Shown one piece after another: positions 36,401 to 44,307 of a stretch of 64,000 nt of DNA; within the stretch, counting starts at the first letter, position 1; each line of letters opens with the position of its first letter. The notes beneath the pieces were generated by a model that saw nothing but the letters and a program-made list of their open reading frames with translations, had not been told where the DNA came from and searched no databases. Made by a program: the position numbers and the translations under genes. Source of the stretch: Thermohalobaculum sp963700775 (lineage in GTDB: Bacteria; Pseudomonadota; Alphaproteobacteria; Rhodobacterales; Rhodobacteraceae); NCBI GenBank assembly GCA_963700775.1, contig CAVOYU010000001.1, positions 124,001-188,000 of the forward strand, read 5' to 3'.

Positions 36401-36925
36401 GCCGGCGGGCGACAGGATCGGCATCATCGCGTCCATCAGCGCCAGCTCTGACTGGTGCAGCGTGGTCGAGCTCTCGCCGGTATGGTCGTCGCCCATCGCC
36501 ACCAGCACACCGCCATGCTTCGACGTGCCGGCGAAGTTGGCGTGGCGGAACACGTCGCCCGACCGGTCGACCCCGGGTCCCTTGCCGTACCATAGGCCGA
36601 AGACGCCCTGATGCTTGCCCTCGCCACGGAGTTCTGCCTGCTGGGCGCCCCAGAGGGCGGTGGCGGCGAGATCCTCGTTCAGGCCGGGATGGAACTTCAC
36701 CTGGTGCTCAGCCAGGAATTTGCCGGCCGACTGGAATACGGAGTCGACCGCGCCCAGCGGCGAGCCCCGGTAGCCGGTGACATAGCCGGCGGTGTCGATC
36801 CCCGCGGCGGCATCACGAGCGTGCTGCATTAGGGTCGCGCGCAGCAGCGCCTGGGTGCCGGACAGGAGAACCGGCGACTTGCCGAGGTCAAAACGGTCCG
36901 ACAGCCGGACGTCGCGAAGTTCCAT
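33500..36925 (-). CDS. Indolepyruvate ferredoxin oxidoreductase, fused subunits
   Basis: The 1,141-residue enzyme oxidatively decarboxylates arylpyruvates such as indolepyruvate or phenylpyruvate to acyl-CoA. It combines the archaeal IorA and IorB parts in one chain. The N-terminal pyrimidine-type domain (TGYRGSPLGAVD) is followed by the TPP site (NLGDGTYNHSG). Then come iron-sulfur cysteines (CEGCGDC and the SACNKDFSCLKGFC cluster), and a C-terminal gamma domain (VTGVGGTGVVTVGALL). Length and order match the fused form of Alphaproteobacteria. It is a single gene with a palindrome 50 bases upstream, which could be its operator. Confidence 0.94.
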   Translation of the reverse strand: MELRDVRLSDRFDLGKSPVLLSGTQALLRATLMQHARDAAAGIDTAGYVTGYRGSPLGAVDSVFQSAGKFLAEHQVKFHPGLNEDLAATALWGAQQAELRGEGKHQGVFGLWYGKGPGVDRSGDVFRHANFAGTSKHGGVLVAMGDDHTGESSTTLHQSELALMDAMMPILSPAGVQELIDYMLYGWALSRFSGCWVGIKAMKDTVEATAVVDGDPHRLTIAIPGDFELPPDGLNIRLHDTPHLQEARMHDYKRFAAQAFARANNLDRVMHGGQGARIGIVSSGKSWLDTVHALDILGIDDEAVRRIGLTTYKIGMVWPLETTRLREWARGLDLVIVVEEKRAVIETQLKEVLFGTPGHPRVIGWKDEQGKVLFSVKMGLDPVQVARGLGRVLAGEGVGHAALGDRLARLDQLAEAGNAPQLAERTPWFCAGCPHNSSTVLPKGARAYSGIGCHYMVQWMDRETLGFTHMGGEGANWIGEAPFSKRGHVFQNLGDGTYNHSGIMAIRAAVGAGTNMTYKILYNDAVAMTGGQAHDGGLGPERIARELLGIGVKRVVAVVDEKETVPPLPPEIPVHPRENLIAVERELQQEEGVTAILYIQTCAAEKRRRRKRGLFPDPDRRVFINPSVCEGCGDCGVQSNCVAILPLETPLGRKRRIDQSACNKDFSCLKGFCPSFVTVEGAKPKVRAAVDFILPTLPDPEVPELTRSWNLLVTGVGGTGVVTVGALLTMAAHLEGRGASEMQMAGLAQKGGAVTIHCRIAPKPADITAIRIAAGEADAVIGGDLVVTAAPKTLAAMERGRAQVVCNSHEIVTGEFTRDTEFKLPAAGLKLALERRVGSDALTMVEANALAERLLGDAIYSNVLLLGAAWQAGMVPLSAEAIRKAIELNGAGVKGNLQAFEIGRWAVSHPLDARGAVTGEAPAEETLKQKIERRAEYLTAYQGRRLAKRYLRLVDRAEEAEQAGGVTGLAEAVAEGYFKLLSYKDEYEVARLHTETLDQALSEAFDNVGRVSFHMAPPVLGRKDSEGRPVKSEFGPWMARALRVLARFRFLRGTPFDPFGYSAERKMERQMIRDYVKLMGELLGKLDAGNGPIAVELARLPLLVRGFGHVKLANAERAAEEQTVLLERFRSGAPAVPQAAE

Positions 36926-36974
36926 GCGTTCTCTCCCCGGAGAGGCGACGATCGATGCGACTCGCGCCCGTCCT

Positions 36975-36990
36975 TAAAGGTAAGCCTTTA
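36975..36990. promoter_or_regulatory. Palindrome upstream of the ferredoxin oxidoreductase gene
   Basis: TAAAGG-TAAG-CCTTTA is a 6-base inverted repeat with a 4-base spacer, 50 bases before the ATG at 36925. The position fits an operator for an AsnC/Lrp-type or other local regulator. No regulator gene is adjacent. Confidence 0.4.
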
Positions 36991-37102
36991 TGACCTTTCC
37001 GGCAAGTGCCGTTACGATTCAGCGCGCTGAGTCGGCCTGCCCGATCACGGCAGAATGCCATGCCGGGGCGCCTGGCGCGCTCCAATTTCCACGCGACGGC
37101 GA

Positions 37103-37846
37103 TCAGAGCGGGCGCACCAGATGTCCGCCGTCTACCGGCAAGGTCACTCCGGTAATGTATGCGCCGCCGTCGCCGAGCAAAAGTTCGAGCGGCCCGTCGA
37201 GGTCGGCGAGCCGGCCAAAGCGGCGGAGCGGGATGTTCTTGCGCAGCTCATCACCCGCAGCGCTGGCCAGGAACTCGTCGTTTATCTCGGTCGGAAAATA
37301 GCCGGGGGCCAAGGCGTTGACCCGGATGTTATAGCGCGCCCACTCCAGCGCCAGGCTGCGCGTCAGGTGAACGACTGCAGCCTTCGACGCGGAATAGGCC
37401 GCCACCCCTGCCCCTGTGCCAAGGCCAAGGATCGAGGCGGTATTGACGATCGCCCCGCCGCCGCCTTCCGCCATCACGCGTGCCGCCGCCTGGGCGACCC
37501 GGAAGACACCGGTGAGATTGGTATCGATTACCCGGTTCCAGTCATCCCCGGACATCTCGATCGCACGTCCACCCCAGGCAACGCCTGCGTTGTTGACGAG
37601 GCCGTCGAGGCCGCCCAGCTCCGAGACCGCTGCCGCAACTCCGGCGCCAATCGACTCCGGATCGGTCACATCCACCGTCACCGGCAGGATGCGCCCGCCG
37701 CCGGCGGCGGCCAGATCGGCGAGCGCCCCCGTCCGCCGGGCCGCGGCGGCGACCATCGCACCCCGAGAGGCCAGCATTTCCGCCATATGGGCGCCCAACC
37801 CGCTGGAGGCGCCAGTGACGAGGAAGCGTTTTCCGCTGAGCGTCAT
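37103..37846 (-). CDS. Short-chain dehydrogenase/reductase
   Basis: This is a classical SDR of 247 residues. The nucleotide-binding TGASSGLG, NNAG, catalytic Ser in NTASILG, and Tyr-x-x-x-Lys in AAYSASKAA are all present. The C-terminal INRVNALAPGYFPTE-type segment reads IRVNALAPGYFPTEIN. The substrate is unknown. It is divergent from the HxlR regulator at 38050, with a 203-base gap containing an inverted repeat. HxlR regulators commonly control a divergent oxidoreductase gene. Confidence 0.93.
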   Translation of the reverse strand: MTLSGKRFLVTGASSGLGAHMAEMLASRGAMVAAAARRTGALADLAAAGGGRILPVTVDVTDPESIGAGVAAAVSELGGLDGLVNNAGVAWGGRAIEMSGDDWNRVIDTNLTGVFRVAQAAARVMAEGGGGAIVNTASILGLGTGAGVAAYSASKAAVVHLTRSLALEWARYNIRVNALAPGYFPTEINDEFLASAAGDELRKNIPLRRFGRLADLDGPLELLLGDGGAYITGVTLPVDGGHLVRPL

Positions 37847-37929
37847 GGTGCATCACCCGAAAGGATCGAAGATCCGGCCCGAGAGCGGATTTTCAATCTC
37901 CTATCGGAACTTATCAAGCACGAGCCAGC

Positions 37930-37944
37930 AAATTGCCACAATTT
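37930..37944. promoter_or_regulatory. Inverted repeat in the SDR/HxlR intergenic region
   Basis: AAATTG-CCA-CAATTT lies 84-98 bases before the SDR start and about 106 bases before the HxlR start. It is a plausible operator for the adjacent HxlR protein on the basis of position alone. Confidence 0.35.
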
Positions 37945-38049
37945 CGCCCGGCAGCAGAAAAAATTTGGCCTTGGTCGCGGAAGAAAACGGTTGCCTGAGT
38001 GTTGTTGCTTCGGAGTGGGATGGCTCGTGTAGCGTGAAAGGGAGTAGTC

Positions 38050-38379
38050 GTGAACCAAGTTACGCATATCGAAAGTTGTGGGATGACCAATGCTGCTCGC
38101 CAGATTGGCAACTCTTGGAGTCTGTTGATCGTGTGGGAGGCCCTGCAGGGCACCACCCGTTTCGACAACTTCCAGAATCGCCTCGGTGTCGCCCGCAATA
38201 TCCTGTCGAACCGGTTGTCGAAGCTGGTCGATGAGGGAATTCTGGTGAAGCGCCCGGTGCGCGCCGGCGCGCGCCGGCTGGAGTACCGGGTCACTCGCAA
38301 GGGCGAGGCCCTGCGCCCCGCACTCGAAATGATCGAGGGCTGGGCGTCGCGGATCGAACTCGACGGCCTCAAGCACTGA
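38050..38379 (+). CDS. HxlR-family transcriptional regulator
   Basis: The 109-residue winged-helix regulator shows the HxlR layout. An N-terminal cysteine (ESCGMTNAARQIG, Cys10) precedes helix WSLLIVWEAL. The recognition region is RFDNFQNRLGVARNILSNRL. The wing is RRLEYRVTRKGEAL. The N-terminal Cys corresponds to the redox-sensing cysteine of YodB/HypR-type members, so response to quinones or electrophiles is possible. The start is GTG 38050 after GGGAG. Its likely target is the divergent SDR gene. Confidence 0.9.
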   Translation: MNQVTHIESCGMTNAARQIGNSWSLLIVWEALQGTTRFDNFQNRLGVARNILSNRLSKLVDEGILVKRPVRAGARRLEYRVTRKGEALRPALEMIEGWASRIELDGLKH

Positions 38380-38383
38380 TTGA

Positions 38384-39250
38384 CTAGCGATAGCGTCCCA
38401 GGACGGTCCCCGCCGTTTCCAGGGTGACCGCCTGGGCGCTTAGATCGCGCGCCGCGCGATCACAGGTTTCCTTGCTTTCCGGATACCGGTCGGCGCAGCG
38501 GACCGTGATACGCAATGTCTCGCGCTGCTTCGCGACTTCGGCCTTGTAGGCGGTGAACTTGCCGGTGCGCTGGGTGTCGGCGATGCCGTCGAGCACTTCC
38601 TTGCATGATACCCCTTGGCCGCGGAGCGCGATCGACAGCGCCTGATCCGGCGACGGGGCAAGGCAGAGTTTCCAGATCACGTCGAGCTGCACCGCCGCGA
38701 ACATCCGCATCAGGGTGCGGAACCGTTCCGGGAGCGCCAGGTATCCGTCACGCACACCCGCCGGGCTCCAGAACTCGTAGGACGCGAGGAACCCGTTTGC
38801 CGCGATCCGGCGGGATCCGTCGCGCGGCGGATCGATATATTCCGGCCCTGGCTCCGGAAGCTTGAGGCCACGGCGCACGAAGGTGAGCACCCGGCCCGAG
38901 GCGATCTCAAGCTGCCCCGACTGGCTGAAGGGCACGATCGCCACATTCGCGCCGAAGGGCATCGGCTCGACCCGCATCAGCACCGTCCGCCCGTCCATGT
39001 CCAGTACCGCCTCGGCGCTCTCGCCGACGAGATCGGCCTGAAATGACTGGCTCCGGCCCTTGGCATCGTAGAACGTGCCGGTGAAGCCGCCGCTGCGGGG
39101 CTGGATCTCGATCGAGGCGCCGGCGGCGTCCGCAACGCCGTGAAAGGTCCCCGAAAGCTCATCGGCCCATGCGGTTCCTGCCCCCGTCAGGAGGACGATG
39201 ACCGCAAGGATGCGGGCGAGGGCGGCAATCCATTGTCTCATTTGTCGCAT
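38384..39250 (-). CDS. Secreted protein of unknown function
   Basis: The 288-residue protein has a clear signal peptide (IAALARILAVIVLLTGAGTAWA). Two parts follow: a beta-rich half (LSGTFHGVADAAGASIEI, GFTGTFYDAKGRSQSF) and a helical half with four cysteines (KLCLAP, VSCKEVL, VRCADRY, ETCDRAA), likely two disulfides. No family is recognised. The start could also be ATG 39241 or 39286. It converges on HxlR with a four-base gap and is divergent from the LysR gene at 39362. Confidence 0.65.
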   Translation of the reverse strand: MRQMRQWIAALARILAVIVLLTGAGTAWADELSGTFHGVADAAGASIEIQPRSGGFTGTFYDAKGRSQSFQADLVGESAEAVLDMDGRTVLMRVEPMPFGANVAIVPFSQSGQLEIASGRVLTFVRRGLKLPEPGPEYIDPPRDGSRRIAANGFLASYEFWSPAGVRDGYLALPERFRTLMRMFAAVQLDVIWKLCLAPSPDQALSIALRGQGVSCKEVLDGIADTQRTGKFTAYKAEVAKQRETLRITVRCADRYPESKETCDRAARDLSAQAVTLETAGTVLGRYR

Positions 39251-39361
39251 TTCACTGCGATAATTCCCCGCGAAGCTTATATCCATAGCTAAATGCGGAA
39301 AGACCGAATGGCGGCGGCCCGGGCAGATCGCCGACCGCAGGCTGATTGAGGAGCGGACAGA

Positions 39362-40279
39362 ATGGATTGGGACAAGCTCAGGGTCTTCCATGCGGTCGCC
39401 GATGCTGGAAGTCTGACCCATGCCGGCGAGCAGCTCGATCTCAGCCAGTCGGCGATCAGCCGGCAGATCCGTGGTCTGGAGGAGCAGCTGCAGGCCACCC
39501 TGTTCCACCGCCATGCCCGCGGCCTGCTGCTGACGGAACAGGGGGAGTTGCTCTACGAGGCCACGCTGTCGATGTCGAAGCGACTGAACGTGGCGGCGGC
39601 TCGGATCCGCGACTCCAAGGATGAAGTCCATGGTGACCTGCGGGTCACCGCCACGGCCGGATTCGGCACGCTCTGGCTGGCGCCCCGGCTGCACCGGCTC
39701 TTCGACGCGCATCCCGACCTTTCGGTCAATCTGATCCTGACTGAAGCGATCCTGGACCTGCCGATGCGCGAGGCCGACGTCGCCATCCGGATGGCCAGCC
39801 CCCAGCAGGCCGACCTGATCCGGCGGCCGCTGATGGAAGTGCGGATGCGGCTTTATGCCTCGCAGTCCTATCTCGATGCCTTCGGCGAGCCTAAGTCTGC
39901 CGACGAGCTCTCTTCCCGCCGCATCATCTCGTTCAGCCCGAGCGCGCCGCAGCCGCACTCGGCGGCGGACTGGCTGAAGGACCACATCCACCCGCAGCGG
40001 CGGGTGCATCTGATGATCAACAGCTATTTCGGGGTTCTGAAGGCGGCGATCAACGGACTTGGGATCGCCGCCCTGCCGGACTACGTCACCCGCGATTACC
40101 CGGAGCTGGTGAACATCCTGCCGGAGGAATGCAGCCCGGCCTTCCCGGTCTACATCGTCTACCCGGAGGAACTGCGCCGCTCGCAGCGGGTGCTGGCGTT
40201 CCGGGATTTCATGATTCACGAGGTCGAATTGTTCAATCGCCGCGAGAACGTCAAGCCAAGGGTTGCAGCAAACGCATAG
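39362..40279 (+). CDS. LysR-family transcriptional regulator
   Basis: This 305-residue protein has the N-terminal helix-turn-helix (LRVFHAVADAGSLTHAGEQL, LSQSAISRQIRGLEEQL) and a periplasmic-binding-like effector domain from about residue 95 (GDLRVTATAGFGTLW, MREADVAIRM). Start ATG 39362 follows GAGGAG. It is divergent from the secreted protein gene, which is therefore a candidate target. The effector is unknown. A strong terminator follows at 40401. Confidence 0.93.
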   Translation: MDWDKLRVFHAVADAGSLTHAGEQLDLSQSAISRQIRGLEEQLQATLFHRHARGLLLTEQGELLYEATLSMSKRLNVAAARIRDSKDEVHGDLRVTATAGFGTLWLAPRLHRLFDAHPDLSVNLILTEAILDLPMREADVAIRMASPQQADLIRRPLMEVRMRLYASQSYLDAFGEPKSADELSSRRIISFSPSAPQPHSAADWLKDHIHPQRRVHLMINSYFGVLKAAINGLGIAALPDYVTRDYPELVNILPEECSPAFPVYIVYPEELRRSQRVLAFRDFMIHEVELFNRRENVKPRVAANA

Positions 40280-40400
40280 CTGGTTTTCACCCCTGCGACA
40301 GACCGGTGCCTTGCGAGCCACCGATCAGCGCACTAAATCAACTCGTGAAGCGCCGCTTCCAAGCCGCGCTTCAGGTTGTGATACCTCCCTGTTGAACTAG

Positions 40401-40428
40401 GCCGGGCCGCTTGGTCCGGCTTTTTTTT
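40401..40428 (+). terminator. Intrinsic terminator
   Basis: The stem GCCGG...CCGGC is followed by eight T's at 40421-40428. It is about 120 bases after the LysR stop and reads in its direction. A second hairpin (GAAGCGC...GCGCTTC, 40347-40372) precedes it. Confidence 0.8.
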
Positions 40429-40459
40429 GCCAATTCGACCGAACGCTACCGCGCCATCG

Positions 40460-40681
40460 TCAGCAGCACCTCCCGCCCATCTGGACCGGCGGGCACCGCA
40501 TGGTCCCGTACGAACAGTAGACGCAACAGTCGCCCGGCAGCGGCTTCAGGACGGCTCCGCAGCCCTTGCAGTCATAGAACCACTGGCAGGCCGCGGTCGG
40601 CATGGTTTCGGCCGCGGCATGTCCGCATTCCGGGCAGGTGATGGTGGTCGCGAGGATCACGTCGACCGGTTGCGTCGCCAT
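40460..40681 (-). CDS. GDCCVxC-motif small cysteine-rich protein
   Basis: This 73-residue protein carries eight or more cysteines: CPECG near residue 16, CKGCG near 38, then PGDCCVYCSYG at 49-59 and CPP further on. The GDCCVxC motif defines a small family that sits next to mercury genes; some homologues carry selenocysteine in place of one Cys. It probably binds a metal (zinc-ribbon-like, or Hg). Its ATG overlaps the end of merF by 25 bases. Confidence 0.85.
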   Translation of the reverse strand: MATQPVDVILATTITCPECGHAAAETMPTAACQWFYDCKGCGAVLKPLPGDCCVYCSYGTMRCPPVQMGGRCC

Positions 40682-40866
40682 AGCGCATATCCTGTGACTG
40701 CGAGGAACACCCCGAGAACCGGCAACAGAACGGCGTCCCCGTAGACGTAGCCCAGCAAGCCGGAAAGACCGACCGCCCCGAGCGCCATAGGCAGGAACGG
40801 GGTGAAGCAACAGACCGCCACAAACACGGACCCGGCGATACCGAAGCGCAGCAGCCAATCGCGCAT
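40657..40866 (-). CDS. merF: MerF-like mercury transporter
   Basis: The 69-residue membrane protein has two helices. The first holds the vicinal pair Cys19-Cys20 in VAVCCFTPFLP, the Hg(II)-binding motif of MerF and MerT. The second cysteine pair of canonical MerF is absent from the tail (ALWRRNRST). It would bring Hg(II) into the cytoplasm. No merR, merA or merP is beside it, so how the mercury is reduced is unclear. It is translated with the GDCCVxC protein and follows msrP by 65 bases. Confidence 0.82.
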   Translation of the reverse strand: MRDWLLRFGIAGSVFVAVCCFTPFLPMALGAVGLSGLLGYVYGDAVLLPVLGVFLAVTGYALWRRNRST

Positions 40867-40931
40867 ACCCGCAGCACTGCCCCCATTGCGGTCGCGAGGC
40901 GCAGGATCGCCCCCGCGCGCCGCGCGGCCGG

Positions 40932-41927
40932 TCAGCGCCAGAGTCGGTCGCCGAACTCCGCCTCCAGCCCGGAATAGATCCCCGCGACCTCCTCGCCATA
41001 ACCGTTGTAGAGCATGGTTGGCACGACCTCGTCGGTGCCCAGTACCCGCTCGGTCGCCTGGCTCCAGCGCGGATGCCGCACTTCCGGGTTCACGTTGGCC
41101 CAGAAGCCATATTCATCGCCGGCGAGTTCTTCCCAGAAACTGACCGGCCGCTGGTCGGTGACCGTGATCTTGCGGATCGACTTCACCGACTTGAAGCCGT
41201 ACTTCCACGGCAGATGCAGGCGCATCGGCGCCCCGAACTGCTTTGGCAGCACCTTGCCGTAGGCGCCGACCACCATCAGCGTCAGATCGTTCGCGGCCTC
41301 CTCGACGGTCAGCCCCTCGACATAGGGCCAGGGGTACCAACTCTGCCGCTGCCCGCGCGCGGTCTCCGGATCGAGGAAGCTCTCGAAGCGGACGTATTTT
41401 GCTCCCGACTGGGGTTCGGCAAGCGCGATCAGCCTGCTCAGCGGGAAACCGATCCAGGGCACCACCATCGACCAGGCCTCGACGCACCGGTGGCGGTAAA
41501 TGCGCTCTTCGACGCCGACTTTGGAGATCAGATCGTCGATTCCGATTTCGAGCGGCTTGCCGACCATGCCATCGACGGCGACCGTCCAGCCTTCGGTGTC
41601 CAGCTCCTGGGCTGCATCCGAGATCCGCTTGTGCGATCCGAACTCGTAGAAATTGTTGTAGGTCGAGTTGATTTCCTCGTCGGTGACCGCCCGGCCCGCA
41701 TCCGCGAATTTCGGGTTCGGCGCAGGGGCAGGCGCGAAGGCCACGCCCGGCACGGCCGCTTCGGCCGGAGCCATGATCGGACTCCGGCTGCCCAGCAACG
41801 CACCGATCCCGCCCGCGGCCAGAACGCCGCTTCCCGCCGCAAGCACGCGGCGTCGGTTCCAGAACACAGGCTCGGGCGTGACCCGATTTTCGCTGATCAG
41901 CCAGCGCGGCTTGCGGATGCGGTGCAT
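40932..41927 (-). CDS. msrP: Protein-methionine-sulfoxide reductase, catalytic subunit
   Basis: This periplasmic molybdenum enzyme repairs oxidised methionines. The 331-residue protein has a Tat signal (NRRRVLAAGSG), the Mo-ligand Cys148 in YRHRCVEAW, and the sulfite-oxidase-like fold segments GFPLSRLIAL, GQRQSWYPWPYVEGL and APMRLHLPWKYGFKSVKSI. The start ATG 41927 puts the twin arginines at residues 25-27. The usual heme-bearing partner MsrQ is not next to it in the window. It precedes merF on the same strand. Confidence 0.93.
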   Translation of the reverse strand: MHRIRKPRWLISENRVTPEPVFWNRRRVLAAGSGVLAAGGIGALLGSRSPIMAPAEAAVPGVAFAPAPAPNPKFADAGRAVTDEEINSTYNNFYEFGSHKRISDAAQELDTEGWTVAVDGMVGKPLEIGIDDLISKVGVEERIYRHRCVEAWSMVVPWIGFPLSRLIALAEPQSGAKYVRFESFLDPETARGQRQSWYPWPYVEGLTVEEAANDLTLMVVGAYGKVLPKQFGAPMRLHLPWKYGFKSVKSIRKITVTDQRPVSFWEELAGDEYGFWANVNPEVRHPRWSQATERVLGTDEVVPTMLYNGYGEEVAGIYSGLEAEFGDRLWR

Positions 41928-42053
41928 GGACGTCCTCGCTTGACCGGTCCCGATATACGCGGAGGATGTTAGTCCTGCCCGTGGGTGTCGACAAACCAAG
42001 CCTGTTCACGAGCGCGCTACGTGGCTGAAACATCGGGTGGTTCCGAGAAAGGC

Positions 42054-42929
42054 TCAGCCGAGCGTGAATTCGGTCTCGGAGTAACCCTGCAAATGCAGCA
42101 GCGCCGTAAGCTCTGCATAGCGGATCTCGGCGCGTGCGCGTGCCGCCACCAAAGGCTTCGCCTGCCAGGCGACACCGAGACCGGCGGCTTCGATCATCGC
42201 CAGATCGTTCGCCCCGTCCCCGACCGCAAGCGCGTCGGCGGCCGTCAGCCCGAGCCCCGTGGCAATCTCGTTCAGCGCCTCGAGCTTCGCCGCCCGGCCG
42301 AGGATCGGCTCGGCGGCCTTGCCGGACAGCGCCTCGCCCTCGAACAGCAGGCGGTTGGCGCGGTTCTCGGCGAACCCCGCGGTGGCGGCGACCCGCTCGG
42401 TGAAATAGCTGAACCCGCCCGACACCAGCGCCGTGTGCGCCCCGTGGGCTGCCATGGTGCGAACGAGGACCCGCGCACCGGGATTGAGGCTGATCCGCTC
42501 GGCATAGACTCGCGCCAGCGCCTCTCGCGGCAGGCCGCGCATGAGCGCGAGGCGGGCGCGAAGCGCGCCCTCGAAATCGAGTTCGCCGGCCATCGCCCGC
42601 TCGGTGATCGCTGCCACTTCGGGCCGGACTCCGGCAAAGTCCGCGACCTCGTCGATGCACTCGACCGGTATGATGGTCGAATCCATGTCGGCAATCAGGA
42701 TGCGCTTGCGCCGTCCCTCGGTCGGAACCGCGTTGACATCGACACCGGGCAGCGCCGCGCGGGCGGCCGCGAGGTCCGGAGCGCCATCGCAGGTGATCTC
42801 GGCCGCCGCCGCGCCCAGCCGCCGGACCGCGCCCGCCTGCCTCGCCGCCTTCGCCGCGATCGAGATATCGGCGTCCGACAGCCCCCTTGCGCCAGGGGCC
42901 GTCAACACAAGGACCAGGTTCACCGGCAA
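42054..42929 (-). CDS. serB: Phosphoserine phosphatase
   Basis: SerB makes L-serine from phosphoserine. The HAD-type nucleophile Asp81 lies in ADMDSTIIPVE, Ser/Gly motif II in LVSGGFSYF, the Lys in AEPILGRAAKLE and the metal aspartates in VGDGANDLAM. The N-terminal ACT-like segment covers about residues 1-70. At 291 residues the length fits SerB. The start is probably TTG 42929 (or GTG 42923), just one base after the DAHP synthase stop, so it is translated from the same message. Confidence 0.93.
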   Translation of the reverse strand: MPVNLVLVLTAPGARGLSDADISIAAKAARQAGAVRRLGAAAAEITCDGAPDLAAARAALPGVDVNAVPTEGRRKRILIADMDSTIIPVECIDEVADFAGVRPEVAAITERAMAGELDFEGALRARLALMRGLPREALARVYAERISLNPGARVLVRTMAAHGAHTALVSGGFSYFTERVAATAGFAENRANRLLFEGEALSGKAAEPILGRAAKLEALNEIATGLGLTAADALAVGDGANDLAMIEAAGLGVAWQAKPLVAARARAEIRYAELTALLHLQGYSETEFTLG

Positions 42930-42930
42930 C

Positions 42931-44307
42931 TCAGCCGAAGGCCGTCTGCCGGTGTGGCGGCGTCACGGTCTCCAGCTCCTCAGCCAGCAGGAAGGCCAGC
43001 TCCAGCGCCTGGCTGGCATTCAGCCGCGGGTCGCAGGCGGTGTGGTAGCGGCTCGAAAGGTCGGCAGGCGTAAGCTGCTGCAGCCCGCCGGTACACTCGG
43101 TCACGTCCTTGCCGGTCATCTCGAAATGCACGCCGCCCGCATAGGTGCCTTCAGCAGCGTGGACCTCGAAGAACTCGCGCACCTCGGCAAGCACCTTCTC
43201 GAACGGCCGGGTCTTGTAGCCCGAGTCCGACTTGACCGTGTTGCCGTGCATGGGATCGCAGGACCAGACCACCTTCTTGCCGGCCCGCTCGACGGCACGG
43301 ATCCACCCGGGCAGGTGCTTGCCGACGTTCCCGGCGCCGGTTCGGCAAATCAGGGTCAGCCTGCCCGCCTCGTTCTGCGGGTTGAGGGCGTCGATCAGCC
43401 GCAGGAGGTCGCCGGGCTCCAGAGAGGGGCCGCACTTCAGGCCGATCGGGTTCAAGACGCCGCGGCAGAACTCGACATGGGCGCCATCGAGCTGCCGGGT
43501 GCGATCACCGATCCAGATCATGTGGCCCGAGCCGGCGACCGTCTGGCCGGTTGTCGAGTCGACCCGGGTCAGAGCCTCCTCGTAGGGAAGCAGCAGCGCC
43601 TCGTGGCTGGTATAGAACTCGACCGTCCTGAGCTTCGATTCGGTATTCGGGTTCAGGCCGCAGGCGTCCATGAAGTCGACCGCCGACGAAATCCGCCGCG
43701 CCAGCTCCTGATACTTCTCCGCCTCGGCCGAGCCGCTGGCGAAGTCGAGATTCCAGGACTGCACCCTGTGCAGGTCGGCATAGCCGCCGGTGGCGAAGGC
43801 ACGGAGCAGATTCAGCGTCGCCGCCGACTGCATGTAGGCGTGAATCATCCGCTCCGGATCGGGCACACGCGATTCCGGCGTGAAATCAAAGCCATTGATG
43901 ATGTCGCCGCGATAACTTGGTAGTTCGACATCGCCGATCTTCTCGTTCGGCGCCGAGCGGGGCTTGGCGAACTGGCCGGCCATGCGGCCGACCTTCACCA
44001 CCGGCACCCGGGCCGCGAAGGTGAGCACCACCGCCATCTGCAACAGCACCCGGAAGGTATCGCGGATACTGTCGGAGTTGAACTCGGCGAAGCTCTCGGC
44101 GCAGTCGCCGCCCTGGAGCAGAAAAGCCTTGCGCTCGACCACATCGGCGAGGCGCGCCTTCAGGCGCCGGGCCTCGCCGGCGAAGACCAGCAACGGATAC
44201 GAGGCAAGCTTCGCCGTGACGGCTCCGAGCTTCGCATCGTCGGGGTAGACCGGCATCTGCAGCGCCTCGTGGCTGCGCCAGCTGGTCTTGGTCCAGGTCC
44301 GGTTCAT
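42931..44307 (-). CDS. aroG: Class II 3-deoxy-7-phosphoheptulonate synthase
   Basis: The 458-residue enzyme starts aromatic amino acid synthesis from PEP and erythrose 4-phosphate. It is the plant-type (class II) form, with WTKTSWRSHEALQMP at the start, LLQGGDCAESF, GPSLEPGDLL, WSCDPMHGNT and GVHFEMTGKDVTEC. ATG 44307 is used because GGAG lies nine bases upstream; ATG 44316 is an alternative. It is followed directly by serB. Its promoter region is shared with the divergent GlxA-type regulator gene. Confidence 0.95.
   Translation of the reverse strand: MNRTWTKTSWRSHEALQMPVYPDDAKLGAVTAKLASYPLLVFAGEARRLKARLADVVERKAFLLQGGDCAESFAEFNSDSIRDTFRVLLQMAVVLTFAARVPVVKVGRMAGQFAKPRSAPNEKIGDVELPSYRGDIINGFDFTPESRVPDPERMIHAYMQSAATLNLLRAFATGGYADLHRVQSWNLDFASGSAEAEKYQELARRISSAVDFMDACGLNPNTESKLRTVEFYTSHEALLLPYEEALTRVDSTTGQTVAGSGHMIWIGDRTRQLDGAHVEFCRGVLNPIGLKCGPSLEPGDLLRLIDALNPQNEAGRLTLICRTGAGNVGKHLPGWIRAVERAGKKVVWSCDPMHGNTVKSDSGYKTRPFEKVLAEVREFFEVHAAEGTYAGGVHFEMTGKDVTECTGGLQQLTPADLSSRYHTACDPRLNASQALELAFLLAEELETVTPPHRQTAFG

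Noticed and set aside
33443..36451. 1,002-codon plus-strand frame
   Set aside because: It is entirely antisense to the ferredoxin oxidoreductase, whose domains and cofactor motifs are unmistakable.
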